Notes under the pieces: generated by a model
The model's database searches: none
What the model was told of the DNA's origin: nothing
Seen by the model: the letters and a program-made list of their open reading frames with translations, nothing else
Assembly: GCF_003667445.1 (NCBI RefSeq)
Contig: NZ_RCTF01000003.1
Coordinates: 1-64,000 of the forward strand
Length of the DNA stretch: 64,000 nucleotides
DNA from: Xanthobacter tagetidis
GTDB taxonomy: Bacteria > Pseudomonadota > Alphaproteobacteria > Rhizobiales > Xanthobacteraceae
Direction: 5' to 3'
In this document: positions 31,677 through 42,960 of the stretch, one piece after another
Position numbering within the stretch: the stretch's first letter is position 1
Layout: each line of letters starts with the position of its first letter
Translations under genes and position numbers: made by a program

Positions 31677-31973
31677 GTCGAATCGGCGGCAAAGTGCCGG
31701 GCGCCGGGCCATCTTGATCGTGTTTTATTTAGCTCGAGTCTTGTCAATTTGAGCGGAACTGTGATTCTCATGATCGCGCGCAGAGGCAGGCCGTCCGAAC
31801 GTGAAGGCGGCGTGTAACCCAGACCGACCGAAATCGCCATCTCCTGCGCGCGCCTTTTGGGGCGCCTGAACCGAAGATCGGTGGTTCGAGCCCGCCAGCC
31901 TCAACATCGCGAATTCTGAAAATCTCGAATGCGAGAAGGATCGCGGCGCTGACGTGCGTCGGCCGGTGCCGTC
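31677..31973. other. Intergenic region between chemosensory operon and LysR gene
   Basis: About 300 bases, less GC-rich than the surroundings, hold only the tRNA fragment. Short minus-strand frames here read like antisense of a tRNA T-arm and are not taken as genes. Confidence 0.5.
31863..31911 (+). pseudogene. Fragment of a tRNA 3' half
   Basis: The segment contains GATCGGTGGTTCGAGCCCGCC, a T-arm-like stem-loop with GTTCGAG, followed by AGCCTCAACA. It closely resembles the T-arm of tRNA-His in this window (GGTCGGTGGTTCGAGCCCACC). No complementary 5' acceptor half (TGAGGCT) or anticodon arm lies upstream, so it is not a working tRNA. It may be a scar left by an element that used a tRNA 3' end as attachment site. 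Confidence 0.45.
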
Positions 31974-32894
31974 TCAACGCGCCGGCAGGCCGAGGGCGGT
32001 GCAGGTGGCTTCGCTTTCGCCTGCCAATTGCTCGAACTGGCGTGCGCGCCCGTTGCCGGCGCGCCAGAAATAGCCCATGTCGCGGCTGGCCGGCCAGCCG
32101 TCCAGCGTGAGCAGCGCGATGTCGTCCTCCACCCGGAATTCGGAGCGGGCGTAGAGTTCGGGGAACAGCGACAGGCCCATGCCCATGAGCACCATCTGGC
32201 GCAGCGCGTCGAGGCTGGTGCCCTCATAGTCCTCGCGCATGTCGGCACCGCACGCGGCCGCGAGCTCGCGCGCCCGCTCGAACAGGTGGTGGCCGCGCCC
32301 GAGCGTGAGCAGCCGCTCGCCGCGCAGCGCGCTCGGGTCCACATGGCCCGCGGCGGCCAGAGGGTGATCCTTCGGCACGCCGAGGAAGATGGTTTCCCGG
32401 CACAGATGGCGGAACGTGACGGCGTGCCCGGAATCCGGCGCCGGGCCGAGCCCGCAGTCGAGCGTGCCGGCGATGACGTCGCGCAGGATCACCGCCGGGC
32501 GCTCCTCCTTGATGTAGATCTGCAGCGCGGGGTACTTCGCGTGCAGCGCCGGCAGCAGGTTGGGCAGGAAATAGGGACCGAAGGTCGGTGCGACGCCGAG
32601 CCGGATCAGCCCACCCAGATTGCGCGTGCCGCTCGCCGCCGTGGCCACGATGTCGTCGAGGGTGAGCAGCACCGCGCGCGCCGCCTCCACCACCTGCGCG
32701 CCCACCGGCGTCGGCACCACCCGGCCGGGCGTGCGGTCGAACAGGGTTGCGCCGAGCTGCGCTTCGAGCTGGGCGATCTGCACCGAGAGCGTCGGCTGCG
32801 AGACATGGCAGCGCCGCGCCGCCGCGCCGAAATGGCCGGCCTCGGCCAGAGCGACGGCATATTCCAACTGCCGGTGAGTGGGGCGGAACACCAT
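31974..32894 (-). CDS. LysR-type regulator, OxyR-like but without the redox cysteines
   Basis: The 306-residue protein has a LysR winged helix-turn-helix (about 18-47, FGAAARRCHVSQPTLSVQIAQLE) and an effector domain most like OxyR (LLTLGRGHHLFERARELAAACGAD, then GTSLDALRQMVLMGMGLSLFPEL). In OxyR the first redox cysteine follows GH; here it is His, and the next Cys is three residues out of place. Peroxide sensing by disulfide is therefore unlikely. ATG 32892-32894 is preferred to an upstream TTG because it matches the family start. It is divergent from the small protein and Alx genes across an operator-like inverted repeat. Confidence 0.9.
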   Translation of the reverse strand: MVFRPTHRQLEYAVALAEAGHFGAAARRCHVSQPTLSVQIAQLEAQLGATLFDRTPGRVVPTPVGAQVVEAARAVLLTLDDIVATAASGTRNLGGLIRLGVAPTFGPYFLPNLLPALHAKYPALQIYIKEERPAVILRDVIAGTLDCGLGPAPDSGHAVTFRHLCRETIFLGVPKDHPLAAAGHVDPSALRGERLLTLGRGHHLFERARELAAACGADMREDYEGTSLDALRQMVLMGMGLSLFPELYARSEFRVEDDIALLTLDGWPASRDMGYFWRAGNGRARQFEQLAGESEATCTALGLPAR

Positions 32895-32898
32895 GGCG

Positions 32899-32944
32899 AT
32901 AGTTTCACTCAATCAGGAATATTGAAACTATGCATTGGAACTAT
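32899..32944. promoter_or_regulatory. Candidate LysR operator with three half-sites
   Basis: ATAGTTTCA (32899-32907) and TGAAACTAT (32923-32931) form a perfect 9-base inverted repeat with a 15-base spacer. A third half-site, TGGAACTAT, lies at 32936-32944 as a direct repeat with one mismatch. The cluster starts five bases upstream of the LysR start codon and 45 bases before the divergent gene, a classic place for autoregulation plus control of the neighbour. Confidence 0.65.
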
Positions 32945-32989
32945 GGGGCCGTCCACGCCATCCTTCGGGGGTAGCGAAAGGAGGAAGAT

Positions 32990-33226
32990 GTGGACCCGTT
33001 CCTGAAGTCCCTGAGCGCCCGCCGGACCATCGTCGATGCCGAGCTGGAGGCGGAGCGCAACCGCGCCGCGCCCGACGGCGAGCGGCTGGTGGCCCTGCGG
33101 CGCATGCGGCAACAGCTCGGCGTCCAGATCGCGTACATCCGCCGCGAAGGGCGCCAGATCGCCGAGGTGATGGTGGTGCGCAAGCCGCGCCGCCTCACCG
33201 GCCTGACGCTGAAGCCGGTCCGCTGA
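32990..33226 (+). CDS. Small helical protein, weakly DUF465/YdcH-like
   Basis: This 78-residue, highly charged protein is predicted helical: LSARRTIVDAELEAERNRAAPDGERLVALRRMRQQL resembles the two-helix hairpin of YdcH/DUF465 proteins, although similarity is weak. The start is GTG at 32990, strongly supported by AAAGGAGG five bases upstream. It has no signal peptide or membrane segment. It lies directly downstream of the LysR operator, so it is a likely target of that regulator. The function is unknown. Confidence 0.6.
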   Translation: MDPFLKSLSARRTIVDAELEAERNRAAPDGERLVALRRMRQQLGVQIAYIRREGRQIAEVMVVRKPRRLTGLTLKPVR

Positions 33227-33345
33227 CCGGCCGTCCGCTGCGGCTGCTATCCCGCGCGTATCCGAGGTCCGGGCCCCTCTGACGGCACGCGCCGCCATGT
33301 CGGTCCTCTCACCGCCACCCCCTGGCAGACGAGCGCCTTTCAAGG

Positions 33346-33370
33346 TCCGCGGCACCGCCCGTGCCGCGGA
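33346..33370 (+). terminator. Hairpin between the small gene and the Alx-type gene
   Basis: TCCGCGGCAC (33346-33355) pairs perfectly with GTGCCGCGGA (33361-33370) around a 5-base loop. It is 120 bases after the small gene and 40 bases ahead of the alx-type start. No T-run follows. It may be a terminator or a 5'-leader control structure; I found no yybP-ykoY riboswitch core. Confidence 0.45.
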
Positions 33371-33410
33371 TGGACGTGCGCGCCCGTCCGAGACTTGACT
33401 GGAGGACCTC

Positions 33411-34397
33411 ATGGACTTTCTCGCCGGCCTCATCACCGCAGACCTTGTGGGCAAGCCCGCCTGGCTCTGGCTGAGCTTTCTCGCCATCGTGTTCGTCCTG
33501 CTGGCGTTCGACCTCGGCGTGCTGAACAAGGGCAACAAGGAGCTCGGCATCGCGGAAAGCCTGAAGCTCTCGGCCTTCTACATCGCAGTTGCCGTCGCCT
33601 TCGGCGGCTGGGTCTGGTACTCCATGGGGCCGGTCGCCAGCATGCAGTACTTCACCGGCTATGCGATCGAAAAGGCGCTGTCGATCGACAACGTCTTCGT
33701 CATCTCGCTGATCTTCAGCTATTTCGCTATTCCCCGTATCTACCAGTACCGGGCCTTGGTCTGGGGCATCATCGCGGTGCTGGTCCTGCGCGGCATCATG
33801 ATCGGCGTCGGCGCGGCGCTGGTGCAGGAATATGACTGGGTGCTGCTGCTGTTCGGCGCTTTCCTTGTCGCCACCGGCATCAAGATGCTGCTGGTGAAGG
33901 AAGGCGAGGCCGACGTGTCCCGGAACCCCGTGGTGCGCCTCCTGTCACGCCACCTGCGCGTGACACCGCAGCTGCATGGCGAGCGCTTCTTCGTGCGCCA
34001 GCCGCATCCCGCGCATGGTGGGCTGGTGCTCTGGGTGACGCCGCTGTTCCTGGCGCTGGTGGTCATCAACATCGCCGACCTCGTATTCGCGGTCGACTCG
34101 GTGCCGGCCATCTTCGCCATCACCACGGACACCTACATCGTGTTCACCGCCAACATCATGGCGATCCTCGGCCTGCGTGCCCTCTACTTCGCGCTGGCGG
34201 CCATGGTGCATCGGTTCGAATACCTGAAATATGCGCTGGCTCTGGTTCTGGTCTTCATCGGCGGCAAGATCTTCTGGAACCACTTCTACGGGAAGCTCGA
34301 CCCCGCCATCTCGCTCGGCGTGACGCTCGCCATGATCGCCGGCGGCATCGCCTACTCGCTGTGGAAGACGCGGCGGTCCGCCGCCGGCGCCCACTGA
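33411..34397 (+). CDS. TerC/Alx family integral membrane protein
   Basis: The 328-residue protein has about nine membrane helices and the TerC-family motifs: FDLGVLNKG (53 region), EKALSIDNVFVISLIF, and the second repeat NIADLVFAVDSVPAIFAIT. The intramembrane acidic residues of these repeats are kept. Alx-type members export manganese or respond to alkaline pH; the older tellurium label is historical. ATG at 33411 follows GGAGG at five bases. It lies between a small gene and an SbtA-like transporter, with hairpins on both sides, so it is probably its own transcription unit. Confidence 0.92.
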   Translation: MDFLAGLITADLVGKPAWLWLSFLAIVFVLLAFDLGVLNKGNKELGIAESLKLSAFYIAVAVAFGGWVWYSMGPVASMQYFTGYAIEKALSIDNVFVISLIFSYFAIPRIYQYRALVWGIIAVLVLRGIMIGVGAALVQEYDWVLLLFGAFLVATGIKMLLVKEGEADVSRNPVVRLLSRHLRVTPQLHGERFFVRQPHPAHGGLVLWVTPLFLALVVINIADLVFAVDSVPAIFAITTDTYIVFTANIMAILGLRALYFALAAMVHRFEYLKYALALVLVFIGGKIFWNHFYGKLDPAISLGVTLAMIAGGIAYSLWKTRRSAAGAH

Positions 34398-34443
34398 CGG
34401 GCCGGCGGCCGATGGCGCCGCCTGTCCCACCCTGAACTCCCGT

Positions 34444-34469
34444 GACGGCCGGCCTTCGCGCCGGCCGTC
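34444..34469 (+). terminator. Terminator hairpin after the Alx-type gene
   Basis: GACGGCCGGC (34444-34453) and GCCGGCCGTC (34460-34469) form a perfect 10-base stem with a CTTCGC loop, 47 bases past the stop codon. There is no T-run, as is common in such GC-rich genomes. Confidence 0.55.
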
Positions 34470-34549
34470 GCATGACCGGCAGCCGCCTCCGCCCGCCGAG
34501 AGGATGGCGTGCGCCGCCGCCCTTCGCCCCCGCCGCCCGGAGATGCCCC

Positions 34550-35521
34550 ATGTCGCTCGCCAGCGCCGCCCTCCTGTCGCCTCCGGTCCTGTGCTTCGGC
34601 CTGGGCGCGCTCGCCTGCGCGCTGCGCAGCAATCTGCGCGTGCCGGCGCCGGTGTTCGAGGCCGTGTCCATCTACCTGCTGCTGGCGATCGGGCTGAAGG
34701 GCGGGGCGGAGCTCGCGGAGACGCGCTGGTCGGACTTTGCCGCGCCCGCCGCCGCCGGGCTGGCGCTCGGCGTGCTGATCCCGCTCTGGTGCTTTGTCGC
34801 GCTCAGGCGGCTCGCCGGCTTCGGCGTCGCCGATGCCGCAGCGCTGGCCGCGCATTACGGCTCCGTGTCCGCGGTCACCTTCATCGCGGTGGTGAGCTAT
34901 CTGGAGCGCGCCGGCACGCCGCATGAGGGCTTCATGACCGCGATCCTGGCGCTGATGGAGGCGCCGGCCATCCTCGTCGCGCTGCTCCTCGCCCGCATGG
35001 CCGGCCCGAAGGCGGAAAGCGGACCCGGGGACGGCCTCGCCGCCGCGCTGCACGAAGTCATCTCCGCCAAGAGCTTCCTGCTGCTCGTGGGCGGGCTCGT
35101 CATCGGCGGCCTCATCGGCAAGACGGGCCTCGCCCCGGTGCGGCCCTTCTTCGGCGACCTGTTCCTCGGCTTCCTCTGCCTGTTCCTGCTGGAGCTCGGC
35201 ATCGTCGCCGCGCAGAAGGCGGACGCGGCGTGGCAGGCGGGCGGTCGCCTCCTCGCCTTCGCGCTTGCGGCGCCGCTGGTGAACGGCGCGCTCGGGCTCC
35301 TCGCGGGCCACCTGGCGGGGCTGTCGGAGGGCGGGGCGGTGGTGCTCGCGACTCTTGCGGCGAGCGCCTCCTACATCGCGGCCCCGGCGGCGGTGCGGCT
35401 CGCCTTGCCGGAAGCCAACGCCGCCTATTCTCTGGCGGCGAGCCTCGCCATCACCTTCCCGTTCAACGTCGTGCTCGGCATCCCGCTTTATGCCGCGCTC
35501 GCCGCATGGCTCTATGGCTGA
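34550..35521 (+). CDS. SbtA-family sodium-dependent bicarbonate transporter
   Basis: The 323-residue protein has about ten membrane helices in two inverted halves and matches the SbtA (DUF897) family: FEAVSIYLLLAIGLKGGAEL, HYGSVSAVTFIAVVSYLE, and ASASYIAAPAAVRLALPEANAAYSLAASLAITFPFNV, where the Ser-rich stretch forms the bicarbonate and sodium site. Characterised members import bicarbonate with sodium. No SbtB (PII-like) regulator gene is adjacent, unlike in cyanobacteria. ATG at 34550 follows CGGAGA. Bicarbonate supply could serve autotrophy or carboxylases, but nothing nearby proves this. Confidence 0.88.
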   Translation: MSLASAALLSPPVLCFGLGALACALRSNLRVPAPVFEAVSIYLLLAIGLKGGAELAETRWSDFAAPAAAGLALGVLIPLWCFVALRRLAGFGVADAAALAAHYGSVSAVTFIAVVSYLERAGTPHEGFMTAILALMEAPAILVALLLARMAGPKAESGPGDGLAAALHEVISAKSFLLLVGGLVIGGLIGKTGLAPVRPFFGDLFLGFLCLFLLELGIVAAQKADAAWQAGGRLLAFALAAPLVNGALGLLAGHLAGLSEGGAVVLATLAASASYIAAPAAVRLALPEANAAYSLAASLAITFPFNVVLGIPLYAALAAWLYG

Positions 35522-35548
35522 GCCGGCGTCCCGGGCCCGGCGCGCCGC

Positions 35549-36391
35549 CTATTCCGCCTCGGAATGGCGGCCGATGTCGCCCCAGATGCGCTCGCACAGA
35601 TCGCGGAACTCCGGCAGGAGGCGCACGGCGCGGAAGTCGCGCGGGCGCGGCAAGTCGATGCGATACTCGCTCTTGATCCGGCCGGGCGGCCCCTCCATCA
35701 CGATCACCCGGTCGGACAGGCCGACCGCCTCCTCGATGTCGTGGGTGACGAACACCACCGACTTCGCATCCTGGCTCCAGATGCGGAGCAGCTCGCGGCC
35801 GAGGATCATCTTGGTCATGGCGTCGAGCGCGCCGAACGGCTCGTCCATGAGATAGAGCTCGGGCCCGTAGGCGAGCAGGCGGCCGAGCGCCGCGCGCTGG
35901 CGCATGCCGCCGGAGATGGCGCTGGGGCGGTAGTCGGCATAGCGCTCCAGGCCGAGCAGCTTCAGCAGCTCGGCGATGCGCGCGGGGCGGGCGGCCGGCG
36001 GGGTGCCGTTCAGCTCCAGCGCGATGGAGATGTTTTCGGACACGGTTGCCCAGGGCAGCAGCGTGTCGCGCTGGAACATGAAGCCGACGCCCGGCGGCGG
36101 CTCCGTGACCTCGCGGCCGGCGACCACGATGCGGCCCTCGCTCACCGGCGTCAGGCCGGAGATGAGGCGCAGCATGGTGGACTTGCCGCAGCCGGACGGC
36201 CCGACGATGGACAGGAACTCCCCCTCGGCGAGGGTGAGGTCCACGTTCTCGATCACCCGGGCGACGCCGCCGTCCGGGGTGGGGAAGGTCTTCGACACCC
36301 CGACCACCTTCACCCGCGGCGGGGCGCAGGCCGCCGGGCTTTCACCCGGCGTCTGCGGTGCGCTCGTGGCGCGCTCCATGAGGCTCGCCAT
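35549..36391 (-). CDS. ABC transporter ATP-binding protein, nitrate/sulfonate/taurine type
   Basis: The 280-residue ATPase has Walker A GPSGCGKST (about 64-72), the Q-loop FMFQRDTLLPW, signature SGGMRQR, Walker B LYLMDEPFGALD and the H-loop THDIEEA. FQRDTLLPWATV and MDEPFGALDAMTK are typical of the SsuB/TauB/NrtD subfamily. It powers uptake through the permease encoded two genes upstream. It starts four bases after the binding-protein gene ends and is the last gene of the catabolic island. Confidence 0.94.
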   Translation of the reverse strand: MASLMERATSAPQTPGESPAACAPPRVKVVGVSKTFPTPDGGVARVIENVDLTLAEGEFLSIVGPSGCGKSTMLRLISGLTPVSEGRIVVAGREVTEPPPGVGFMFQRDTLLPWATVSENISIALELNGTPPAARPARIAELLKLLGLERYADYRPSAISGGMRQRAALGRLLAYGPELYLMDEPFGALDAMTKMILGRELLRIWSQDAKSVVFVTHDIEEAVGLSDRVIVMEGPPGRIKSEYRIDLPRPRDFRAVRLLPEFRDLCERIWGDIGRHSEAE

Positions 36392-36394
36392 GCT

Positions 36395-37357
36395 CTACTT
36401 CGCGCCCAGCTTGGGGTCGAACACCTCCTCCACCGTCACCGGCTTCAGCGTGTCGTCGGAGACCAGGACGATCTCGTTCAGGTTCTTGATCGAATCCGGG
36501 CTCACCACGCCGCCGGCCGGGGTGCGGGCCACGGCGGTCTTCGCCACCGCCGCGATCAGGCTGGGCGAGAAGTTCGGATACATGGTGGCGAGCACCGTCT
36601 CGGCGAGCTTCGGATCGGCTTTGAGGTCGGCGATCGCCTTCACCACGGCGCCGGTGAACGCCTTCGCCGCGGCCGGGTTCTTCTCCACCCACGACTTCAG
36701 CACGAGCGCGCCGAACGAGGCATAGGGCATCTCGCGATAGTCGATCACCACCCGGTAGGCGCCCGCCTTCTCCAGCATGGCGGCGACGTCGGTGGTGATG
36801 AGCAGGCCAGCATCCACCTGGCCGCTGTCGATGGCCGCCATCATCGGCACGCCGCCGCCGGTTCCGACGATCTGCACCTCGCGCTCCGGGCTGATGCCCG
36901 CCTTGGTGAGCGAGTAGCGCAGCGTGTTGTCGGTGAGGCTGCCGGGGGAGGTGATGCCGATCTTCTTGCCCTTGAGGTCGGCATAGTCCTTGCCGGGGAA
37001 GGAGGCCTTGGCCATCAGCGCGTAGGAGTGGAATTCGTCGAGCGCGACCAGGATCTGCGCCGGCTGGCGGCGGGCCTTCAGGCGCACCACGTGGTCGGCG
37101 GCGCACAGGCACATGTCGATGGAGCCGCTCACCAACGCCTGCACGGCCGGGCCGCCGCCCTTGAACGCGGTGATCTCCAGCTCGATGCCGGCGTCCTTGA
37201 AGTAGCCTTTCTCCTTGGCGGTGTAGATCGGCAGCAGCGCCTCGTTGAAGGCGGCGGTTCCGGCGGTGATCTTGGTCTGCGCCGCGGCCGGCAGGCCGAG
37301 GCCGGCCAGCGCCGCCGCCGCGAGGGCGAGGGTCTTGAGGCGGAAAGTCGGTGACAT
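36395..37357 (-). CDS. Periplasmic substrate-binding protein, NMT1/THI5-like
   Basis: The 320-residue protein has a Sec signal peptide (FRLKTLALAAAALAGLGLPAAAQ, cleavage near 26) and an NMT1/SsuA-type binding fold: AFNEALLPIYTAKEKGYFKDAGIELE, GSIDMCLC, GKKIGITSPGSLTDNTLRY, and GQVDAGLL. Such proteins bind sulfonates, pyrimidines, nitriles or other small nitrogen compounds. ATG at 37355-37357 follows AGGGGAG. It is cotranscribed with the ATPase and permease. The ligand is presumably the substrate of the hydantoinase and molybdenum hydroxylase encoded upstream. Confidence 0.93.
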   Translation of the reverse strand: MSPTFRLKTLALAAAALAGLGLPAAAQTKITAGTAAFNEALLPIYTAKEKGYFKDAGIELEITAFKGGGPAVQALVSGSIDMCLCAADHVVRLKARRQPAQILVALDEFHSYALMAKASFPGKDYADLKGKKIGITSPGSLTDNTLRYSLTKAGISPEREVQIVGTGGGVPMMAAIDSGQVDAGLLITTDVAAMLEKAGAYRVVIDYREMPYASFGALVLKSWVEKNPAAAKAFTGAVVKAIADLKADPKLAETVLATMYPNFSPSLIAAVAKTAVARTPAGGVVSPDSIKNLNEIVLVSDDTLKPVTVEEVFDPKLGAK

Positions 37358-37458
37358 CTCTGGCTCCCCTGGAAGGTTGGGACGGGTGTCACTCCGTGTG
37401 CGTTTCCTCAGCTTTTCTTGGCTTTGCGTGCCGCGTTCCGGGTCACGGATTGTTCGGT

Positions 37459-38250
37459 CTATTTGGCCGGCGTGAGCCAGCGCTCCAGCAGGTTGACGGC
37501 CTGGTTCATGAGCACGGCGATGATCATCAGCGCCGTGAGGCCGGCGAACACGCCGGTGGTGTCGAGGCGGCCGGAGGCGTGCTCCACGTACCAGCCGAGT
37601 CCGCGATTGGCGCCCAGCAGCTCGCCCAGCACCGAGCCGATGAGCGCGAGGCCGACGCTGATCCGCGCCGCCGCGAACAGCCACGGCAGCATGGCGGGCA
37701 GTTGCACCCGCCGCGCGATGAAGGCCGGCGAGGCGCGCATGGAGCGCATGAGGTCGATGTGGTCGCGGTCCACTTCCTTGAGCCCCTGCATGGTGTTGAG
37801 CAGGAAGATGAACACCACGAACGAGAACGCCATCATGACCTTCGAGAGCAGGCCGATGCCGAACCACAGGATGAACAGCGGCGCGAGCGCGATGCGCGGC
37901 AGGCTGTAGAGCCCCATGATGTAGGGATCGAGCGCCTCCGCGAGCCGCGGATAGCGCGCCAGCAGCAGGCCGAAGCCGAAGCCCACCACGAGGCCAAGCG
38001 CGAGGCCCAGCAGCGCCTGCCAGACCGTGGCGCTGGAATGCCACCACAAATCCCCGTTGAGGGTGATGCGCCACAGCCGCTCGGCGACCAGTTCGGGGCT
38101 GGAGATCCAGAACGGGTCGAGGATCGTGTTCGCCACCACGTACCAGGCCCCCACCGACAGCACGAAGACGAGCAGGCGGTCGAACCACAGCCGCACCTTG
38201 GCGGGCGACAGGAAGGGCCTCGCCGGGCGGACGTCGGTCTCTGCGCTCAT
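37459..38250 (-). CDS. ABC transporter permease, SsuC/TauC type
   Basis: The 263-residue protein has six membrane helices and the cytoplasmic EAA loop (RSMRASPAFIARRVQLPAMLPWLFAAARISVG) that docks to the ATPase. It forms the channel of the uptake system together with the ATPase and binding protein. It is read with the hydantoinase gene, 40 bases downstream of it. The start ATG at 38248-38250 gives a cytosolic N-terminal tail of normal length. Confidence 0.93.
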   Translation of the reverse strand: MSAETDVRPARPFLSPAKVRLWFDRLLVFVLSVGAWYVVANTILDPFWISSPELVAERLWRITLNGDLWWHSSATVWQALLGLALGLVVGFGFGLLLARYPRLAEALDPYIMGLYSLPRIALAPLFILWFGIGLLSKVMMAFSFVVFIFLLNTMQGLKEVDRDHIDLMRSMRASPAFIARRVQLPAMLPWLFAAARISVGLALIGSVLGELLGANRGLGWYVEHASGRLDTTGVFAGLTALMIIAVLMNQAVNLLERWLTPAK

Positions 38251-38290
38251 CGGCGGTCTGCCTTTCCGGGTAGGGGAGGGGGAAGCGGCG

Positions 38291-41935
<3,645 letters not shown>

Positions 41936-41990
41936 CGTCCGCTCTGTCCCGTCTGCCCGGCTTCGCCGGATGTTATATACGTTACAATTA

Positions 41991-42011
41991 TGTGTATTAT
42001 ATAATTACACA
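41991..42011. promoter_or_regulatory. AT-rich inverted repeat upstream of the hydantoinase gene
   Basis: TGTGTA (41991-41996) and TACACA (42006-42011) flank the core TTATATAAT in an otherwise GC-rich island. The minus strand contains TATAAT within the same core. It lies about 55 bases upstream of the hydantoinase start, in the only sizeable gap of the operon. It includes TAATTAC, also present in the MarR-side operator at 49422-49446, so both may bind one regulator. Confidence 0.5.
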
Positions 42012-42029
42012 ATCATACTCGTCTGCCGC

Positions 42030-42938
42030 TCACGCCGCCACCACCTGGTGGTAGGCGAGGTCGCGGTCGATCAGGCCCATGTCGCGGCTGAAGGCGAGGA
42101 GGCTCGCCACCGTCTGCGGCCGGATAGCCGTGTCGTAATAGGGAAAGTCGCGCCGGATCAGGCCGGCGATCAGCTCCGCTTCGGCGGGTGGGAACAGGCG
42201 CCGGCCGATGGCGGTGGCGCGCTCCGGGTCCTCGATCAGCGCGAGCTGGGCGCGCCGGATCGCGCGCGTGACCTTGGCGGGCATCTCGTGGTCGGCGGCG
42301 ATCAGCCGGTCCGGCAGCGCCACCGAGGCGAAAGTGTAGCCGAAGCAGCCCTCGGGGCCGTCGCCGCGGCGGATGTCGAGCACCACGTCGCCGAGCCCCT
42401 CGCGCACCGCCACCTCGGCGGCCATGCCGTTGGCCCAGAAGCCGTCCACCACCCCGTCGGCCAGCGCCTGAACGGCGGAGAGGCCGAAATTCGGCCCCTT
42501 CACGGGCGATTTCGGCACCGGGCCGATGCGGATGTCGTCGCGCGCCTCGTCGAGGCCCGCGGCCTTCAGGAGGCGCTTCAGCCCCAGCTCCACCCACGGC
42601 GCAGCGCCGATCCGGCAGCCCTTCACCGCCGCGACGTCGCCGCGCTTGGCGCCGATCTGGCGCTTCAGCACCAGGAACCAGTACATGCCCTGCGCCTGGG
42701 CGCAGACCAGCTTCACGCCCTCGAAATTGGGATAGGCGGCGAGCGCCGGATGGGCCGAGGCGGCGACGATGTCGATCGCTCCGTCGCGCATGGCCTCATA
42801 GGATTTGTTGGGCGGGAAGATCAGCTCCAGCGACACGTCGAGCCCCTCGTCCGCGAAGCAGCCGAGCTCGATGGCGGCGATGGCGGGGAAGTAGGAGTTC
42901 GAGACCTTGTCCGGGATCGCGAGCTTCATCTTCTGCAT
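42030..42938 (-). CDS. Substrate-binding-like protein without signal peptide
   Basis: The 302-residue protein has the NMT1/SsuA-type fold of ABC binding proteins (NSYFPAIAAIELGCFADEGLDVSLE, GAIDIVAASAHPAL, GVVDGFWANGMAAEVAV). It starts MQKMKLAIPD with no export signal. The upstream in-frame residues (SRCSTPRPARPPNDKNP) do not form one either. It is therefore expected in the cytosol, where a related fold is used by THI5-like enzymes and some sensors. It lies between the molybdenum hydroxylase genes and the hydantoinase. A role as enzyme, chaperone or ligand sensor is open; misjudged start or export by another route is possible. Confidence 0.8.
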   Translation of the reverse strand: MQKMKLAIPDKVSNSYFPAIAAIELGCFADEGLDVSLELIFPPNKSYEAMRDGAIDIVAASAHPALAAYPNFEGVKLVCAQAQGMYWFLVLKRQIGAKRGDVAAVKGCRIGAAPWVELGLKRLLKAAGLDEARDDIRIGPVPKSPVKGPNFGLSAVQALADGVVDGFWANGMAAEVAVREGLGDVVLDIRRGDGPEGCFGYTFASVALPDRLIAADHEMPAKVTRAIRRAQLALIEDPERATAIGRRLFPPAEAELIAGLIRRDFPYYDTAIRPQTVASLLAFSRDMGLIDRDLAYHQVVAA

Positions 42939-42960
42939 GGGGCCTCCTCCGGGATTTTTA

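Noticed and set aside
31863..31911. A complete tRNA gene
   Set aside because: Only the T-arm and a 3' tail are seen; no matching 5' acceptor strand, D-arm or anticodon arm.
31974..32894. Calling the LysR gene oxyR
   Set aside because: The redox cysteine after GH is His and the second Cys is out of register; katG/ahpC-type targets are not adjacent.
33227..33410. yybP-ykoY manganese riboswitch ahead of the Alx-type gene
   Set aside because: The conserved core of that riboswitch was not found; only a simple GC hairpin is present.
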